Below are positions 35,256-45,749 of a stretch of 64,000 nt of DNA, piece after piece. Under the pieces are notes generated by a model. The model did not search any database, was not told the origin of the DNA, and saw nothing but the letters and a program-made list of their open reading frames with translations. A program made the position numbers and the translations under genes. Location: assembly GCA_949987705.1 (NCBI GenBank), contig OX465282.1, positions 794,501 through 858,500 of the forward strand, read 5' to 3'. This DNA is from Thereva unica. Its lineage: Eukaryota; Arthropoda; Insecta; Diptera; Therevidae. Within the stretch, counting starts at the first letter, position 1. Each line of letters opens with the position of its first letter.

Positions 35256-38084
35256 CTTATGTATTTCAGTTTGAGTATGCTTATTGTATTTCAATTTAGT
35301 TTCAATATCGTCATGGGCTACCTATTGTTTGACATCTGCGTAAATTTGAAATTTTCATTGAATGGAATGATTCAATTTAATGACAATTTTACATTTATGA
35401 ACCAATTGTTTGGGTGGTCCATGAAGCTATTGAAACTAAACTGTAATGAAAACTCCCAAAATTAAATCAAAATTAATTTTTTTAGATTTTTCAGCTGTTC
35501 CTTATGGTTGAGGGTATAAAAAATAGCCTATGACCTATTCTCAGAGCTACCAAATATTCAGAAAAAATTTCATAAAAATCGGTCAACCCGTTTCGGATAA
35601 CAAACACTGTAACACTAAATTGAGCATTTTTTTTTAATTTGACTTTCAAAGCTCCTTCAAACTGCCGAATCAACTGCAACAACCATCGCAAATATGACCT
35701 TGAATGTGTATAACTTTAATGCAATCTTAGATTTAAAATGTTAAAGAGTGCACTTTGTTTGAAATTTTTAATAATAAACCTTGTCTAGCGTGGGATAACA
35801 AGATCAGCACCAAAACGAAATTCTTCAAATCCAAATAACATTAAATTTTGTTCTGTGTGTGTGGCTGTGTGGTATTACAGTCCATCGATCCATCGATCTA
35901 CTTTTACAAAAATCAACATAACCGTTATTGAATATATAAGTTCTGGTCTACTCTCCCCAAAAAGACTTGTGATAAAAAAAAATTATATAGGAGTTTTTAT
36001 TCCACCCGAATACGATAAACCCTAGATTTTTTCGGAAACAGAATCTGCCTCCGTTAATAATTTATATTCAATAAACATTTTTTTATAAACACGAAGAAAT
36101 ACTCATCGTTTATCCATTTTTGGTGCACCTTTAAGAATCCACTTATGGTAGCATCACATTAATCTATAACACCTAAAATCTGCCAGAATTTTCATACAGT
36201 TACCCGACGACGACGACGACGACAGTCATTCTCTACAATATAAACCTAAAAATAATGGCGTAGGCAGTTTCCATTTTCGAAAAATGGTGATTCCATGGTA
36301 ATTCTTTTTTCGTGTTTTTTTTTTCTTTTAGAGTTTTAAGAAGACCAACTGACGTCTTCAGTGCATCCATTAGTCATCGACAGTGTTTCCATTATTTTTT
36401 ATCCACCATTCTTCTTGTCTCGATACACGTTTTTCACCATTCGTCCGCATTAAGTATTCTATACATACCCAACCGGAAGGGGATTGCTCAACCGGTAATC
36501 AGATATAAACAACAAAAGATTGTAAAATAATAATAATGAAGAAATCCTCGCCAAAAAAACAAAAAACATATACGGCTTTATTGTTAGAATAGGCTAGACT
36601 CTTTCTAATTGTGCTTTCGATGTATATTCATATATAGCAGGAAAGCCTCTCGCGGATTATGTTGATTCCTGAATAGAATCACAGAAAACCCACATGAAGA
36701 ACGACTTGAAGAGCTGCATAGACAGAGGGTGGACCCACACTAGATTATGGGAGATTCAAACCCAAAAGATTAGGTTTGACTAATGTTTCTCAACTGTCAC
36801 CACTTTTAAGTCATTTTTCATCCAATTTCTTCCAGCTAAAACAAATCATTAAAGCAGTGGAGGAGTGGGTCTACTACACAAAAACCTAAAAAGGGGTCAA
36901 CAATCAAAACAATTGAAAGTAATGAAAACACTCTCGTCAACCTTCAACTTTACACAAAAAATACGATCAACCCAAACAATAAAAAACAACAATTTGAATT
37001 TTCATTAAAAATTCGTTATTCAACGACAAATGAAGCCTAAATTGAACCCAATGACCGAACTGTGAACGAATTATTGGTGCGGGAACCTAGAACCCAATTT
37101 GGGGCAATTTAAAACAATAAAAAGTGCAAAGTAGACACGAGAATTCGTTGGATACGCAGCTTGTTGTGTTGTGGCTGATTTTTGGGGGAAGCTACTCTTT
37201 TACAATTCATTTGTATCTGGCCATGACATATGCCTTATCATATGCTCCTATTGAAGACCCAAATCCCTTGACTGAAACCCCGGATATTTTAAATCCCCTC
37301 CCCTGCACAAAGTAACAAACATCATACGCACTTCGATATCATCACATAATTAAGGTCTTGATATGTACTCCAACTTGTTTTGATTTCAGCTCACGCAGCT
37401 CTTGATTCATTTGCGCATGCGCATTTTGATTATATGTTTTTTTTTTCGTCTTGAGCGCATAGAATTTATGCTAAAAAGTGGGTCTCCTTCCGTTAACTGC
37501 ACTGCTTTCTTCGATACACTATAGACAGAGAGACAGCATTGAGGGACAACCTTGCATTTTGAGTTGAATGAAAATAGCTTGACGACATTAACCAGAATGT
37601 GAGAACCGATTTTTTGTGGTTTAGTAGTTAGTGATAAATTCATGCGAAGTTAACCGTAAAACCGATTCTTGTTAAGTAGTATTATTATTCACTAGATGGC
37701 GATGATGTAACTCGACTATTCACTTCGCGTGTGTGCATCAATTGACATTTTAACAGGAATAGAAGTTTTTCAAAGACTTGACTTGATGATGACTTGACTA
37801 GAAACTTGACTAAAGAGGCTTTGAGATAATGGTGAAAGCTAAAATTGAAGTTTTGTACTGGTTGGAAGAAGATACTTGCACATATGTATGTATCTAGAAA
37901 GATTAAAATCTAGTGCGAAGTATGGGGATTATATTTGTTACTTGGTTTGATTGATGGATGATTAGATAAAAAGTGGAACGTCTCAAATTGTTTTTAATAA
38001 GATAATTCGAAAACATTTATTTTTAATATGATTGTCTTAAAAACGAGGCATGTTTGTAGTTTAAACGACTTTATATATTTGAAA
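35256..38084. other. AT-rich spacer
   Basis: No gene is recognised. The patch 35540-35610 (AAATCGGTCAACCCGTTTCG) resembles the 3' part of the unit that follows the ~130-bp repeat at 44880-44960. A CGA repeat lies at 36205-36223. Confidence 0.4.
37412..37423. promoter_or_regulatory. Perfect NRF-1/Ewg-type palindrome
   Basis: TGCGCATGCGCA is a perfect 12-bp match to the palindromic consensus bound by NRF-1 and insect Erect wing. No coding exon with a clear start is recognised beside it, so its role is unproven. Confidence 0.35.
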
Positions 38085-38365
38085 TAATGGGACAGCAACG
38101 GATCTGGATAGTTTGTAGAGAGTGTGCATATTAGAAAAACAGAATTAGGGTCAATTCACAGATATCCGTGACGGCATGGCAGCGATTCTTTCCGTGTCAG
38201 TGGCTTCCGTGATAAATTTTTCACTGACATTCAGACAGCATCGCCTTTTTTGTATCGGTGCTCAATATTCTTGTTTGATAGCGTAGCATATAAGTTAAAG
38301 GTACTGAGACACAGAAAAAATGGGACAGCATCAAATCAGGATACTTTGTAGAGAGTGTGGGGTAT
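38085..38365 (+). repeat. Dispersed element flanked by 40-bp direct repeats
   Basis: AATGGGACAGCA followed by TTTGTAGAGAGTGTG occurs at 38085-38130 and at 38320-38362, with a few differences. Between them lies the block also seen inverted at 11056-11245 (GTGTCAGTGGCTTCCGTGAT, then TTTTTCACTGACATTCA). Terminal direct repeats around a unit could reflect a tandem arrangement of the element or recombination between copies. Confidence 0.65.
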
Positions 38366-38388
38366 TAACCTAGTTCTGTTTTCCTTAT

Positions 38389-38850
38389 GTGACAGAATTA
38401 ATTTCGGTTATCAGATTCCAAGGATTTCTATCTAATGAGATGGAAGAAACAACTGGGGTTCCTCAGGGCAGTCATCTCGGCCCTCTTCTCTTCAATATTT
38501 TCATCTCCGATCTATTCGAAAAATTAGTAAATATTCCGCATCTCTTCAACGCGGCAGATGAAACTCAATGTCTTAAAAGAAACTGATGAACCACGAAGAA
38601 ATTGCAACTTTTAACACATATGACAAATGTCATGTAATTACCTTCTCCCGTGGGAAAAACGTACAGAAGCAGTACTATTATCTCAGCGGTATAATGCTGA
38701 CTCTGGTTGCTCATATTGTAGATCTAGGCGTCGCGTCGTCGTAGACAAAAAAAACTTAATTTCAACCTGCAATACGAAAATATTACTGCCAGAGCCAACA
38801 AACTTCTTAGTTTCATAAAGAAGAGGGCCAAAGAATTCGGTAAGGTATGG
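38389..38850 (+). pseudogene. Decayed reverse transcriptase of a second Jockey-like LINE
   Basis: The frame carries TTGVPQGSHLGPLLFNIFIS and DLFEKL, the RT block before the catalytic site. The expected FADD box is degraded to NAADETQ. After a stop and frameshifts the homology continues as CHVITFSRGKN, a VDLGVVVDKK-type block and then ARANKLLSFIKKRAKEF, the usual tail of this clade. It is a different family from 1-1688, with at least three disruptions. It ends at about 38850, where an inverted LINE tail of the other family begins. Confidence 0.8.
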
Positions 38851-39140
38851 GCCATAAAAACACCCTTCTGTTCTTTTATCCCCGGAGTCACCTTTTATAC
38901 CACCAGTCCGTCATGTCATTTGTCACGTCATGGTGCAATGTCTAGCAGTAACCTTAGTACAGGAAAGCAGGGGGTTATAAAAGTACGGGGGGGGGGGTAT
39001 TGAAGAAGGTGGAAGGTGGATGAACTCTGCGTTCGAACTCTTGGGTGTTGTATGAGCTCGAAAATACTGACTGCGTCGAGTTGTTCTATTCACAAACGAA
39101 TTCATATCTTGTTGGGTGCGTGTCCTATCTGGGATCCTAT
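38851..39140 (-). mobile_element. 3' end of the first LINE family, inverted copy
   Basis: The reverse complement matches 1430-1645: GAATAGAACAACTCGACG, then ACAACACCCAAGAG, a C-rich tract (here a G homopolymer at about 38988-38997 on plus) and the CTGCTAGACATTGCACCATG block. Orientation is opposite to the RT relic it abuts. Confidence 0.8.
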
Positions 39141-39257
39141 ATTCCTTCTCCTTTTCGCCCTGTGAATTGTACACGACCCGCATGACTACCAATCGTCGTC
39201 GTCGATTTCATGCTGTCTAGCAGGAGAAAACTGCTCCCATCTTGGGTTGTCTTTAGG

Positions 39258-39466
39258 GTCGTCCCTAAATTACGTGAGGCTATTTTTTCGATTTATCTAT
39301 CTTCCCTCCCCCTTGGTGAGATGTGGTCGAATTTGGCTCGACCTCCCCCCCCCCCGCGGGAACTGAAAGCAAAGCACGAACTAGGCGCTAAAATCATCCA
39401 CATTGGCGTTCGCGCTTGTTCGCGGCTCTTCACGGCGTGAATCTGGAGCCACCTTTAGGGACGAAC
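39258..39466. mobile_element. Short foldback/MITE with GTCGTCCCTAAA ends
   Basis: GTCGTCCCTAAA at 39258-39269 is matched inverted by TTTAGGGACGAAC at 39454-39466. The left end itself lies in the palindrome TTTAGGGTCGTCCCTAAA. The interior has C-runs (39346-39355) and no ORF. About 210 bp. Part of the interior (GAAAGCAAAGCACGAACTAG) recurs at 58205-58225. Confidence 0.55.
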
Positions 39467-39639
39467 AGATAGGGGCGGAGGCCAATTCTCTGCGCCGCCT
39501 GCCCATTGTGTTCGCAAATAAGGTGGTCCGTGTATTTTAAACATTTTTCCAGTCACCAATCTATTTGTGCCTTTTAAGTTTTTATTGAGGCCATGAACAT
39601 TTTTGTTGTACTTGAATTAACAACCTGCTATGCTCAACT

Positions 39640-39830
39640 CTTGTCTTCGCCTGTGTGTCTGTAAGGAATCATGACGCCACCTGCATGGCACAGCCTGTCA
39701 GGAGTATACCTGGAATCCTCTTCCCTCGGTCGGGCTGAGTATTGTGTGGTCATCGTCGGGCGATGCCTGCCGACCCTGCCTGAAAGGCAACGGCCTGCCG
39801 GCGGCCTGTAAGTCAATGGAGGTCTTTAGT
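39640..39830 (-). repeat. MITE-A, left half only
   Basis: On the minus strand this reads CATTGACTTACAGGCCGCCG, GCAGGCC, then a block ending TCCTTACAGACACACAGGCG and AAGAC, collinear with the left half of the element at 16888-17020. The right half is missing. Confidence 0.75.
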
Positions 39831-39954
39831 GAAGAAACAGGTTTTACTTAATTTAACCCAGTATGAATGCTGAATGGTTTTCAATGGTCATAACTCCTGT
39901 TTCTCTCCTTCACTCAACAAGGCATCATATTATGAAAATACTCAGATCCCTATT

Positions 39955-40373
39955 AAGCTGGAAGTACATAATTGCGTTGCATTGCATTGCAATACTTGAG
40001 TGGGTTTTACTGCGATGCGTTACATTATATGGATGTGACACATAAATGCATTGCGTGTCGGTACTTAAATGCTTTTTTGAAATTTGAATTCATGTTGAAT
40101 TCGTGTTGAATCCCTCATCAAAATCCATTTTTTATATATTTCTGAGTTAATCCGACCTAATAATATTTTTACAGAAAAAAAAACAAAACCAATTTGACCG
40201 ATTATTGAATGCGTTGTATGCGTGAAAGTTGAAAGTTAAACAACTGTTGCATTGCATTGCGATGCATTGAAGGTAGTACCGCATTAATAGGTCTGCCATC
40301 ATTGAATTATCCAGTGTACACTTAAACCGTCAACGCATTCATGCAACGCAATGCAATTATGTACTTCCAGCTT
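39955..40373. mobile_element. 419-bp TIR element (MITE) with TATT duplication
   Basis: AAGCTGGAAGTACATAATTG at the left end is perfectly inverted at the right end (39955-39975 and 40353-40373), and TATT flanks both ends (39951-39954 and 40374-40377). Subterminal GCATTGC motifs are repeated many times next to both ends (39977-39990, 40247-40268, 40338-40355). There is no ORF of interest. The 4-bp duplication does not fix the superfamily. Confidence 0.9.
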
Positions 40374-40377
40374 TATT

Positions 40378-41220
40378 CGCACAAAGATTAGACCATCGAA
40401 ATTAAATTTTTATCATATAATTCGTAGCAACTTTCGATTTTATGCGAAATTTGCTAACATATTCACGAATACCCGTCAATCACGGTCATCTTATTCACTT
40501 TCCCTATTCCGACAACATTGTTTTTACCTTGTCATACCTTCAAAAAAAAATATCTCCAATCAATCAAAAACAGCAACAAACTAACAAAATTGAATTTGTC
40601 ATAAAACGTCTCGTTCCGCTGCTGTGTGTTTCCCTTGAATAATAATAAAACTCTGCTAGCCTCTACTAACGCTCGTTATAAAAACGTAATCGAGTGTAAA
40701 AAAAAAAAACTTCAATAAAAAAAATAACGATTTCGAATTTTGCTACTTTTTGTCCAAAACTTATTTTTCATACCAAAATAAAAAGAAGTGAAAAAAACAT
40801 CATCCACAACACACAAGAAAACATGCCTAAGAAAAATCAATTGAATTTCACTTTTTTTTGTTTTTGCCAAGTAAAAATAAAATGAAAACTTGCAGAAAAA
40901 AAACAGTGAAAAAAAATTTTGTTTTCCTTTCATTTTTCACATCTTAATCGGATTTCAAGGAGGAGGGCCTGATGTCTTGTCAACCGCACAAGATATGGAG
41001 GGCTGGGCCCGGCCATAATATTCCAGAATATAAACTTGGACGCGCAATTCCCTAGATGTTCAATAAAAAAAAAGAAAAAAGAAAGTCGGGGAAAACCTTT
41101 TTTTTTATTTTCTAAAAACGAAGAAAATCCCCAAGAAAAATGCACGTTTATTGTTATCCCATTGGCCCAGGGGTGTGGGGGGTGGAGAGCAGCAGGAAAA
41201 ATAAAATTTCACTTTTTCTC
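40378..41220. other. AT-rich spacer
   Basis: No gene is recognised. There are many A- and T-runs, and a motif-free frame lies near 40930-41145 on the minus strand. Confidence 0.4.
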
Positions 41221-41440
41221 GCTCAGTTTTCATCACGAATTTTCATTTATGTCCAGACTCGGTTCTCGTCACGGATTTGTTGTTCGATAAGTAGACAAAA
41301 GTCTTGATTGACTCGGACACTCGACCAGCAACGATCGACAGCTCGATGCCAGCCTATGTACGTACAACAGTCGGTGCGCGGCTCGATCATGCAGAAAGTG
41401 AATTCAATTTGAATGAATTTTTCTCGTGTTACGTGATATC
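41221..41440 (+). promoter_or_regulatory. Promoter/leader-like region before candidate exon
   Basis: An initiator-like GCTCAGTTTTC at 41221-41231 is followed by more balanced base composition (CGATCGACAGCTCG, GTGCGCGGCTCG) up to the ATG at 41441. A short upstream ORF begins at the ATG near 41391. Inference only. Confidence 0.25.
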
Positions 41441-41517
41441 ATGAAACCGGACAGACTGAAAAACATAACCAAAGAAGACGCTTGGACGGTGGATATACCT
41501 ATAGAGATAGACGACAG
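41441..41517 (+). CDS. Candidate first coding exon, unknown gene
   Basis: ATG (ATCATG, A at -3) opens MKPDRLKNITKEDAWTVDIP, then IEIDD, reaching GACAG/GTATCT. The exon is 77 bases and ends in phase 2 with a split Arg codon, like the candidates at 23357, 28814 and 51650. Unlike those, reading through the donor stays open for some codons (YLLTRDSNSSA, then stop). The composition (charged, no low complexity) looks more like a real cytoplasmic N-terminus than a random frame, but no family is recognised and the donor is only moderate. Confidence 0.35.
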
Positions 41518-42687
41518 GTATCTCCTTACTAGAGACAGCAACAGCTCTGCTTGAGTAGTCTTTCTATTTTCGATTGCTGTTGGTCGACACTCTTCTCTCC
41601 ATCGAAAATCTACTCGAAGACTTGTCTGTTTACCTTTGCCGGTAATTAAAACCCCCGAGCGTAATTGCCGACGACTGCTGGTTTTTTGTGCAAGTAGCTG
41701 ACTTCTGCACTATAATTGACGAACTGCTGAGCTTTTCATCGTCACAATCACACCACCCCATCTTCGTCCGACCACCAGTCGTTGGCTGTTACAGAACTGC
41801 GAACGCGGATATTATGCACTGTGTCAAATTGCAAAAAGATAAAACGAACTTCTACCATTGATCAATCTACAAAGATTACGTCTAGCGCTAATTTTTGTTA
41901 TGAAATCAACGAAAAAAAACTTTGATGGCGTCGAATAGAAGGGAAGAAACGTTTCTTTTCCTCGTCGTTTGGATTAAGATAAAGAAATTTTTAGTAAAAA
42001 CGATGGCAACAATGCAACTTTAAGTGTGAAGAACTACGAACTACTGAAATTGCCGTCCATTATTGCTGCTGGTTGCTACTTCTGCTAAGATACTTTTTTT
42101 CAGTACCTTTTGTTTTGATTATTGGGCCCCCGACAGTAACTGGCAGGTAAAATTGGAAATGATCGAACTTTCAAAGATTTATTGAGAGATTGCAGGAAAA
42201 GTATGAACAATGTTGCTCCTTTCAATGACGTAAAAAACGACGTCGATGATGTGAATGGAATTTTTGAAAGTGTTACATAAAAGCTGGTAGAAATGTAGTC
42301 TTTATTGGTAGCAAGATTTCTTTCTGACTTCGTTTAAGGATTGCATGTGAAGATATTTTGAAGTGGTTATGCATTTCTATATAGATTGATCGAGGGTTGG
42401 CAGATCAGGTAATTTTTTATGGGTACATTTTTGTCCCTATGCATAATAGAATGATCCCAGGGACGGTTGGGTGGAAGTTTCGTACTACATCCTTGCTTCG
42501 ATGCTCTTAGATATCATTATAAGTAGCGTTTTGAAGATAACTTGCCTCATGACCTCTTTCCAATTGAATTTTGTGATCGCAGTCCTTCTAGCCCGAACAT
42601 TAACAAGACAGATTTCATCTTAAAGAATGTCTGAATCTTCTCGTCGGTTGTTGTTAATGATACAAGCCATCTGACACTGCAATCTCA
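41518..42687. other. Spacer, nothing recognised
   Basis: The first 300 bases keep a balanced composition and could be regulatory. A CTGGCAG/GTAAAA donor-like site lies near 42146. No gene is seen. Confidence 0.35.
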
Positions 42688-43075
42688 GGTGTTTAATTAC
42701 TAAACACTTAAAGTGTTTAATTTTTAAACACTTAAAGTGTTTAAACCTTTGTGGACACTTTGAAACGCCGCGTTGAATGAAAGTAAACACTTAAAGAGTT
42801 TCACTAGTAAACCCTAGATTCTAAACCCTCCCTCAATTGGGGCTCAAAAAACTTATTTTTTTATATATTTCTAAGCACAAGTGTCGTTCTTTCAAGAGGT
42901 CACCCAACTAAGTACAAACCCCGTCCAATGCTGCTTGACCTCGGTGATCGAACGGGAACCGGTCTATCGAGTATCGTAAATGGCACCCTTTTCAGTCGCC
43001 ATCATAATTGCCAGCTTATTTCTCCAAAAGTGTTTATCATAACTAAGTGTTTACTATCTAAAGTGTTTAATGGAT
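42688..43075. repeat. Cluster of AAACACTT/AAGTGTTT palindromes around a 5S relic
   Basis: AAACACTTAAAGTGTTT occurs twice in tandem (42702-42718 and 42726-42742), with further half-sites at 42784 and three more AGTGTTTA motifs at 43027-43068. The 5S-derived segment sits inverted between the two groups. Repeated half-sites at both ends suggest a foldback or non-autonomous element with subterminal repeats that carries or captured the 5S piece. No target duplication is seen. Confidence 0.7.
42893..42990 (-). pseudogene. 5S rRNA-derived sequence, copy 3
   Basis: The reverse complement reads GGGTGCCATTTACGATACTC, then GACCGGTTCCCGTTCGATCA, CCGAGGTCAAGCAGCATTGG, ACGGGGTTTGTACTTAG and GGTGACCTC. The first two thirds match 5S well, and the C-box region is altered. 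It shares the same atypical 5' start as the copy at 29922. Confidence 0.8.
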
Positions 43076-43129
43076 GAATATGTATTTAACTAGATGTATC
43101 TGGTCGATCTGCCGTATTGACCAGTATCG

Positions 43130-43252
43130 GGAAACCGGAGAAACTAGGCAAGAAACCGCATTTTTCAAAGCGGCACCGTCAGCAGCGTATCCGATGCGGG
43201 GACATCTCGCTCGGACCGCCAGCTAACGGATCAAAGAAGAAGAAGAAGAAGA
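43130..43252 (+). mobile_element. 3' tail of the GAA-tailed LINE, plus copy
   Basis: GCGGCACCGTCAGCAGCGTA, a CGGACCGCCAGCTAACGGAT block and a GAAGAAGAAGAA tail ending at 43252 match the reverse complement of 24872-24960. It is 5'-truncated with no coding part. Confidence 0.8.
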
Positions 43253-44423
43253 ACTAGATGTATCGTCCCGCTAGTTGAAGACCCGTTTAAGCGCATGTTT
43301 GTTACCCTGGTTAATAAACTTCTACTTCTAACGTTTATTATGAGGTTTTGAGCTGTGCACCATTGTTCTACCTTTCGATGGTCATTCCTTGAGATCCTGT
43401 TGTAGTGCTCACAAACTTGCCACACCCTTTAATCCTCATATCAGTGTGCACCTTCAGCTGCTCTAGAGTCGAAGTAAAGAGTTCTACACAAAAAGTAATA
43501 GAATAGACATCCTTTGCTGAACTTTTCTTGAAACCTTGAAATTCCAGTCTGCATACTTCCACTGTATATAGGCTGATATATCTCTTTAAGCAGTATGGGC
43601 AAAGCTTTCGAGCAGTTGATCTGTTATAGGCTACTCCATACCGTCGTCGAAATGCCTTTTTGACACATAACTAGGTTTTACAAACGCTAGGAGCTTGGCC
43701 TAGTGGAACATGATTACTCTTTAGTGGAACAACGAGAAAGCAATAACAAGTTCCAAATGGAGAAGCTTAAAATCTCGCTCCAAGACTAGAAAGATCTTGT
43801 TTACCTACATCAAGCAACGATCACCTATTGATAATGCCGCGGAAGATCACCAGGATCATGTCGATCGTCACAGGATACTGGCCATTTGAGATACATGCAG
43901 CCATAATAAGAATACATACAACACCCACGAACATAGCTGTGGGGAGGATCAAGGCAGAATGCTTAGGCGAGTATTCTTGAATCCATTACTGAAGCAGGGA
44001 TCCGCCGTATTATCTCTGAAAAATGATTACTTCTAGTGTGCTGCTCAGTATTACAGATATTCAACCTCTTTTCTTGTGTCCTTGCCTCATTTATTCTTTG
44101 CTTCGTTCGTGCAATGACTAGCTAAAGCTGCCTAGGTGTCCGGCATCTGGTCTCCAAATATTATACTTGCTTAACTGGTCATTCTAAACTTGCTAGTACT
44201 GTCATGAACAGCCGAGTCGAATTTAGCACCGAATCGAATTTACCCAAAACCGTTGTAATTTTACTCCTCCTCGTGCAAGAATTTTCCCGATATTTTAGCT
44301 TCGAGATTTTCATAAAATTTAACTCAAGCCATGTTGCTCGAGATTTTACTCAAAAAGTGTTTTTTGTTAGTGAGATGTTGACCCATGTGAATCTTCCTAT
44401 GTAATCTTTTTTATGCTTTACGC
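43253..44423. other. Spacer, nothing recognised
   Basis: The frames here have no motifs. No repeat match to the rest of the window was noticed. Confidence 0.35.
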
Positions 44424-45056
44424 CAGTGATTCCCAAAGTGGATTCCGCGGAACCTTACGGTTCCACGAAAAAATTTTAGGGTTCCGTGTCAGCAGCGCCG
44501 AAGCGCAAATACATTGGCAGACTCACTGGCCCTGCGCCGGCCGTTTAACGCGTTCTTGCTAATCAGAAAGTGCGAGTGGCCCTTCTTCCTTGAAATTTGA
44601 TCTACGTCACGCCGCGCATCACTTTTTGCCGCCATTCCATATTCCCATGTCGAGGGAGTTGTGAAGAAAATGGTAATCCGCCCTCTTGAGATGGCCGCCA
44701 TGGGCCAAACGACATATTGAGTATACTATATTGCTTATGGTGTTCTACTTATCATACCCTTTCATTTGATGCCCATGTCGAAGGGGTTGTGAAGAATATT
44801 TCAATCCGCCCTCCTGAGACTGCCGCCATGGATCTAAAGGTATATTGAGTATACCATATTACCATTTTGCATTGTCATCGGAGCTGAAGTTGTGTGCAAA
44901 ATTTCAAGGTGATCGGGTAACCGGAAGTATTCAAAAAATCGATTGCAAGATATGTACCGGACGAACAGACAGACAAGAAAGCTTTTATCGTTGGGTTCCG
45001 CCAAATTTTATACATTGTAGAAAGGTTCCGAACGAAATAAAGTTTGGGAGCCACTG
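44424..45056. mobile_element. 633-bp hAT-type non-autonomous element with 8-bp TSD
   Basis: The left end CAGTGATTCCCAAAGTGG is inverted at the right end as AAAGTTTGGGAGCCACTG. Both ends are flanked by CTTTACGC (44416-44423 and 45057-45064), an exact 8-bp target duplication. CA-TG ends with CCCAAA and 8-bp duplications are characteristic of hAT transposons. There is no transposase. The interior contains the ~130-bp GCCGCCATGG tandem unit (44643-44870) and a tail with GGTGATCGGGTAACCGG, which were probably present in the element when it moved. Confidence 0.92.
44643..44870 (+). repeat. ~128-bp tandem unit with GCCGCCATGG, copy 2
   Basis: ATGGCCGCCATGGG at 44691 and CTGCCGCCATGGATC at 44820 are each followed by a CATATTGAGTATAC/GTATATTGAGTATAC block and preceded by CCATGTCGA-GGG-GTTGTGAAGA. 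This matches 35088-35255 in order and spacing. Confidence 0.85.
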
Positions 45057-45064
45057 CTTTACGC

Positions 45065-45450
45065 ATTATTATGGTGCAATCTTAAATTTTCCGCCAACTA
45101 TGAATATTATTTCTCCCATTCAGCGAGTGTTTGTGTCTTTTTCCATTGTCCTTCACTGCGTTCATAATTCAACAACTTGTGGGGCGCAATATGGCATGGT
45201 GCACCGGGCGCAAAAAATCCAAGCGCTGGCTGTGGTGGTGGCGATCTATCAATATGTTGTCTGTTTGATTGGCAGATCGCACTATCACGGGATACTGAAA
45301 TGGTTTTGTAGATATTATAAAAAAGCCTAGGGCTTCCAATAATATAAGTTTTACTTGGTGCCATAGCTCCTTGTCCATTGCCAGTCTCACTAAAGCGGTG
45401 GCTGCCAAAGTGCCATATATGTATATAGAGATTCTAGAGTTATTTTAAAC
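45065..45450. other. Spacer between hAT element and LINE endonuclease relic
   Basis: Overlapping frames on both strands have no recognisable motif. This may include decayed LINE sequence downstream of the endonuclease fragment. Confidence 0.3.
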
Positions 45451-45747
45451 TCACTCATAGTACATTACATCACAGCTCACATTAACGCTCTCCCGCAGAA
45501 GGTCTACGTTAAACCGTCTACGGGTTCGAGCATCATGTTGCACGTTTCTGATTGCGGCGATTTTAAGGCGAATAGTTGCTACAACCAAATGGTGGTCGTT
45601 TCCAATGTCTGCTTCTCTGAAACTCCTAATATCCTCCTGAATAGTTCTCCATCTACGGCTGACGGCCACGTGATCTATCTGACTTCTCGTTCTACCATCG
45701 GGCGATACCCAGATCACTTTGTGTATCTTCTTGTGACAAAAGTAAGT
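45451..45747 (-). pseudogene. LINE endonuclease (EEP fold) C-terminal fragment
   Basis: The minus frame encodes CHKKIHKVIWVSPDGRTRSQ, then IDHVAVSRRWRTIQEDIR and a block with ADIGNDHHLVVATIRLK. This is the end of the apurinic-type endonuclease of RTE/L2/CR1 LINEs: the W-SPDG turn, the IDH-type strand, and the SDHHLV motif with the catalytic His (here NDHHLV). The frame stays open to residue 98 of this part. The upstream (N-terminal) half of the domain is cut off exactly where the SINE at 45750-46150 begins. The SINE probably inserted into the LINE copy, and no continuation was recognised beyond 46150. Confidence 0.85.
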
Positions 45748-45749
45748 TT

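Noticed and set aside
35037..35465. 142-codon plus-strand frame
   Set aside because: It runs across the ~132-bp tandem unit and then AT-rich DNA. The matching unit inside the hAT-type element does not preserve the frame.
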